Shown here: positions 63,908-64,000 of the stretch, piece by piece
Layout: every line of letters begins with the position of its first letter
Numbering within the stretch: position 1 is the first letter of the stretch
Origin: Pelagibacterales bacterium SAG-MED11
GTDB lineage: Bacteria > Pseudomonadota > Alphaproteobacteria > Pelagibacterales > Pelagibacteraceae
DNA: 64,000 nucleotides
Assembly: GCA_014654265.1 (NCBI GenBank)
Contig: JACWDI010000005.1
Location: forward strand, 1-64,000
Direction of reading: 5' to 3'
Notes under the pieces: model-generated
What the model was told of the DNA's origin: nothing
Databases searched by the model: none
Seen by the model: only the letters and a program-made list of their open reading frames with translations
Position numbers and translations under genes: made by a program

Positions 63908-64000
63908 ATGGGATTAGAACAGATTATCCCAGCAATTTTTTTAATAGCAGTTTTGGTCTTAGTTCTACCTAGTTTTTTAAGATCAAATAATGAATCAAAA
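63908..64000 (+). CDS. Partial membrane-protein gene at window edge
   Basis: An ATG 2 bases after the dnaJ stop opens a frame (MGLEQIIPAIFLIAVLVLVLPSFLRSNNESK) that runs off the window. The first 24 residues form one hydrophobic helix, so it is probably a small membrane protein transcribed with dnaJ. In many alphaproteobacteria dapB follows dnaJ; this does not look like it. Only 31 codons are visible. Confidence 0.6.
   Translation, partial: MGLEQIIPAIFLIAVLVLVLPSFLRSNNESK

Overview
The window is a very AT-rich, gene-dense stretch of an alphaproteobacterial chromosome. The streamlined layout, almost no intergenic DNA, A/T-ending codons, Irr plus Fur-type regulators, a CarD/ferredoxin pair, COQ7-type ubiquinone hydroxylase and an irr-fabA-fabB-fabI order all point to SAR11 (Pelagibacterales, 'Candidatus Pelagibacter'-like). 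This assignment is by gene content and style, not by a database search. I see no insertion sequences, prophage, CRISPR or integrase genes, and no gene-free stretch above 300 bases.

Layout. 1-4048 (minus): pyruvate dehydrogenase genes with an unusual domain arrangement, the lipoyl domain being on E1 rather than E2. 4144-10236: thiolase, tRNA-Arg, thioesterase, SUV3-like helicase, TerB-like protein, ferredoxin and a CarD regulator with a lysine-rich tail. 10298-10456 (minus): a complete miniature transcription unit for a 25-residue Lys/Arg/Ala peptide. 10574-19561: acyl-CoA synthetase, tRNA-Leu, membrane/redox/quinone genes (YqaA-like, DsbB, COQ7), HNH protein, esterase, HIG1 protein, TlpA-like thioredoxin, argH-lptM-lysA-plsC. 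19558-23526 (minus): dnaN, dnaA, rpsT, mutM. 23560-28677 (plus): ubiE-ubiB-coaBC-dut-ThiF/MoeB-like-SH3. 28699-32596 (minus): a small Cys-rich protein behind Fur-box-like DNA, DUF2061, a 2OG oxygenase, katG and irr. 32691-35190 (plus): fabA-fabB-fabI. 35212-49208 (minus): a sugar O-methyltransferase, then the translation/RNA block pnp-rpsO-rbfA-infB-nusA, then metK-lnt-ybeY-phoH-miaB-fur-tsaB. 49141-60056: envelope and metabolism genes (deacetylase, Bax-like, Nfu, trpS, murJ, maeB, BON lipoprotein, rsmI, LpoA-like, rdgB). 60093-64000 (plus): grpE (frameshifted)-dnaK-dnaJ with RpoH-type promoters.

How the genes work together. Iron/peroxide control is concentrated at 28.7-32.7 kb: an Irr homologue is flanked by two near-identical 17-bp Irr-type (ICE-like) operators, one inside the katG promoter and one between irr and fabA. 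A Fur-box-like site lies upstream of the tiny Cys-rich gene. The nusA leader carries a promoter followed by an intrinsic-terminator hairpin immediately before the Shine-Dalgarno sequence, which suggests attenuation of the whole nusA-infB-rbfA-rpsO-pnp block. Several genes (argH, rpsT, grpE, the Cys-rich gene) have -10 elements so close to the start codon that leaderless mRNAs are likely. Five convergent gene pairs overlap by exactly 4 bases at their stop codons.

The strongest candidates for undescribed biology are the 25-residue ultra-basic peptide unit (10298-10456), the lipoyl domain relocated to PDH E1, the nusA-leader attenuator, and the Fur-box-linked 59-residue Cys-rich protein. The grpE frameshift at an A6 tract is most simply a sequence error but deserves checking.
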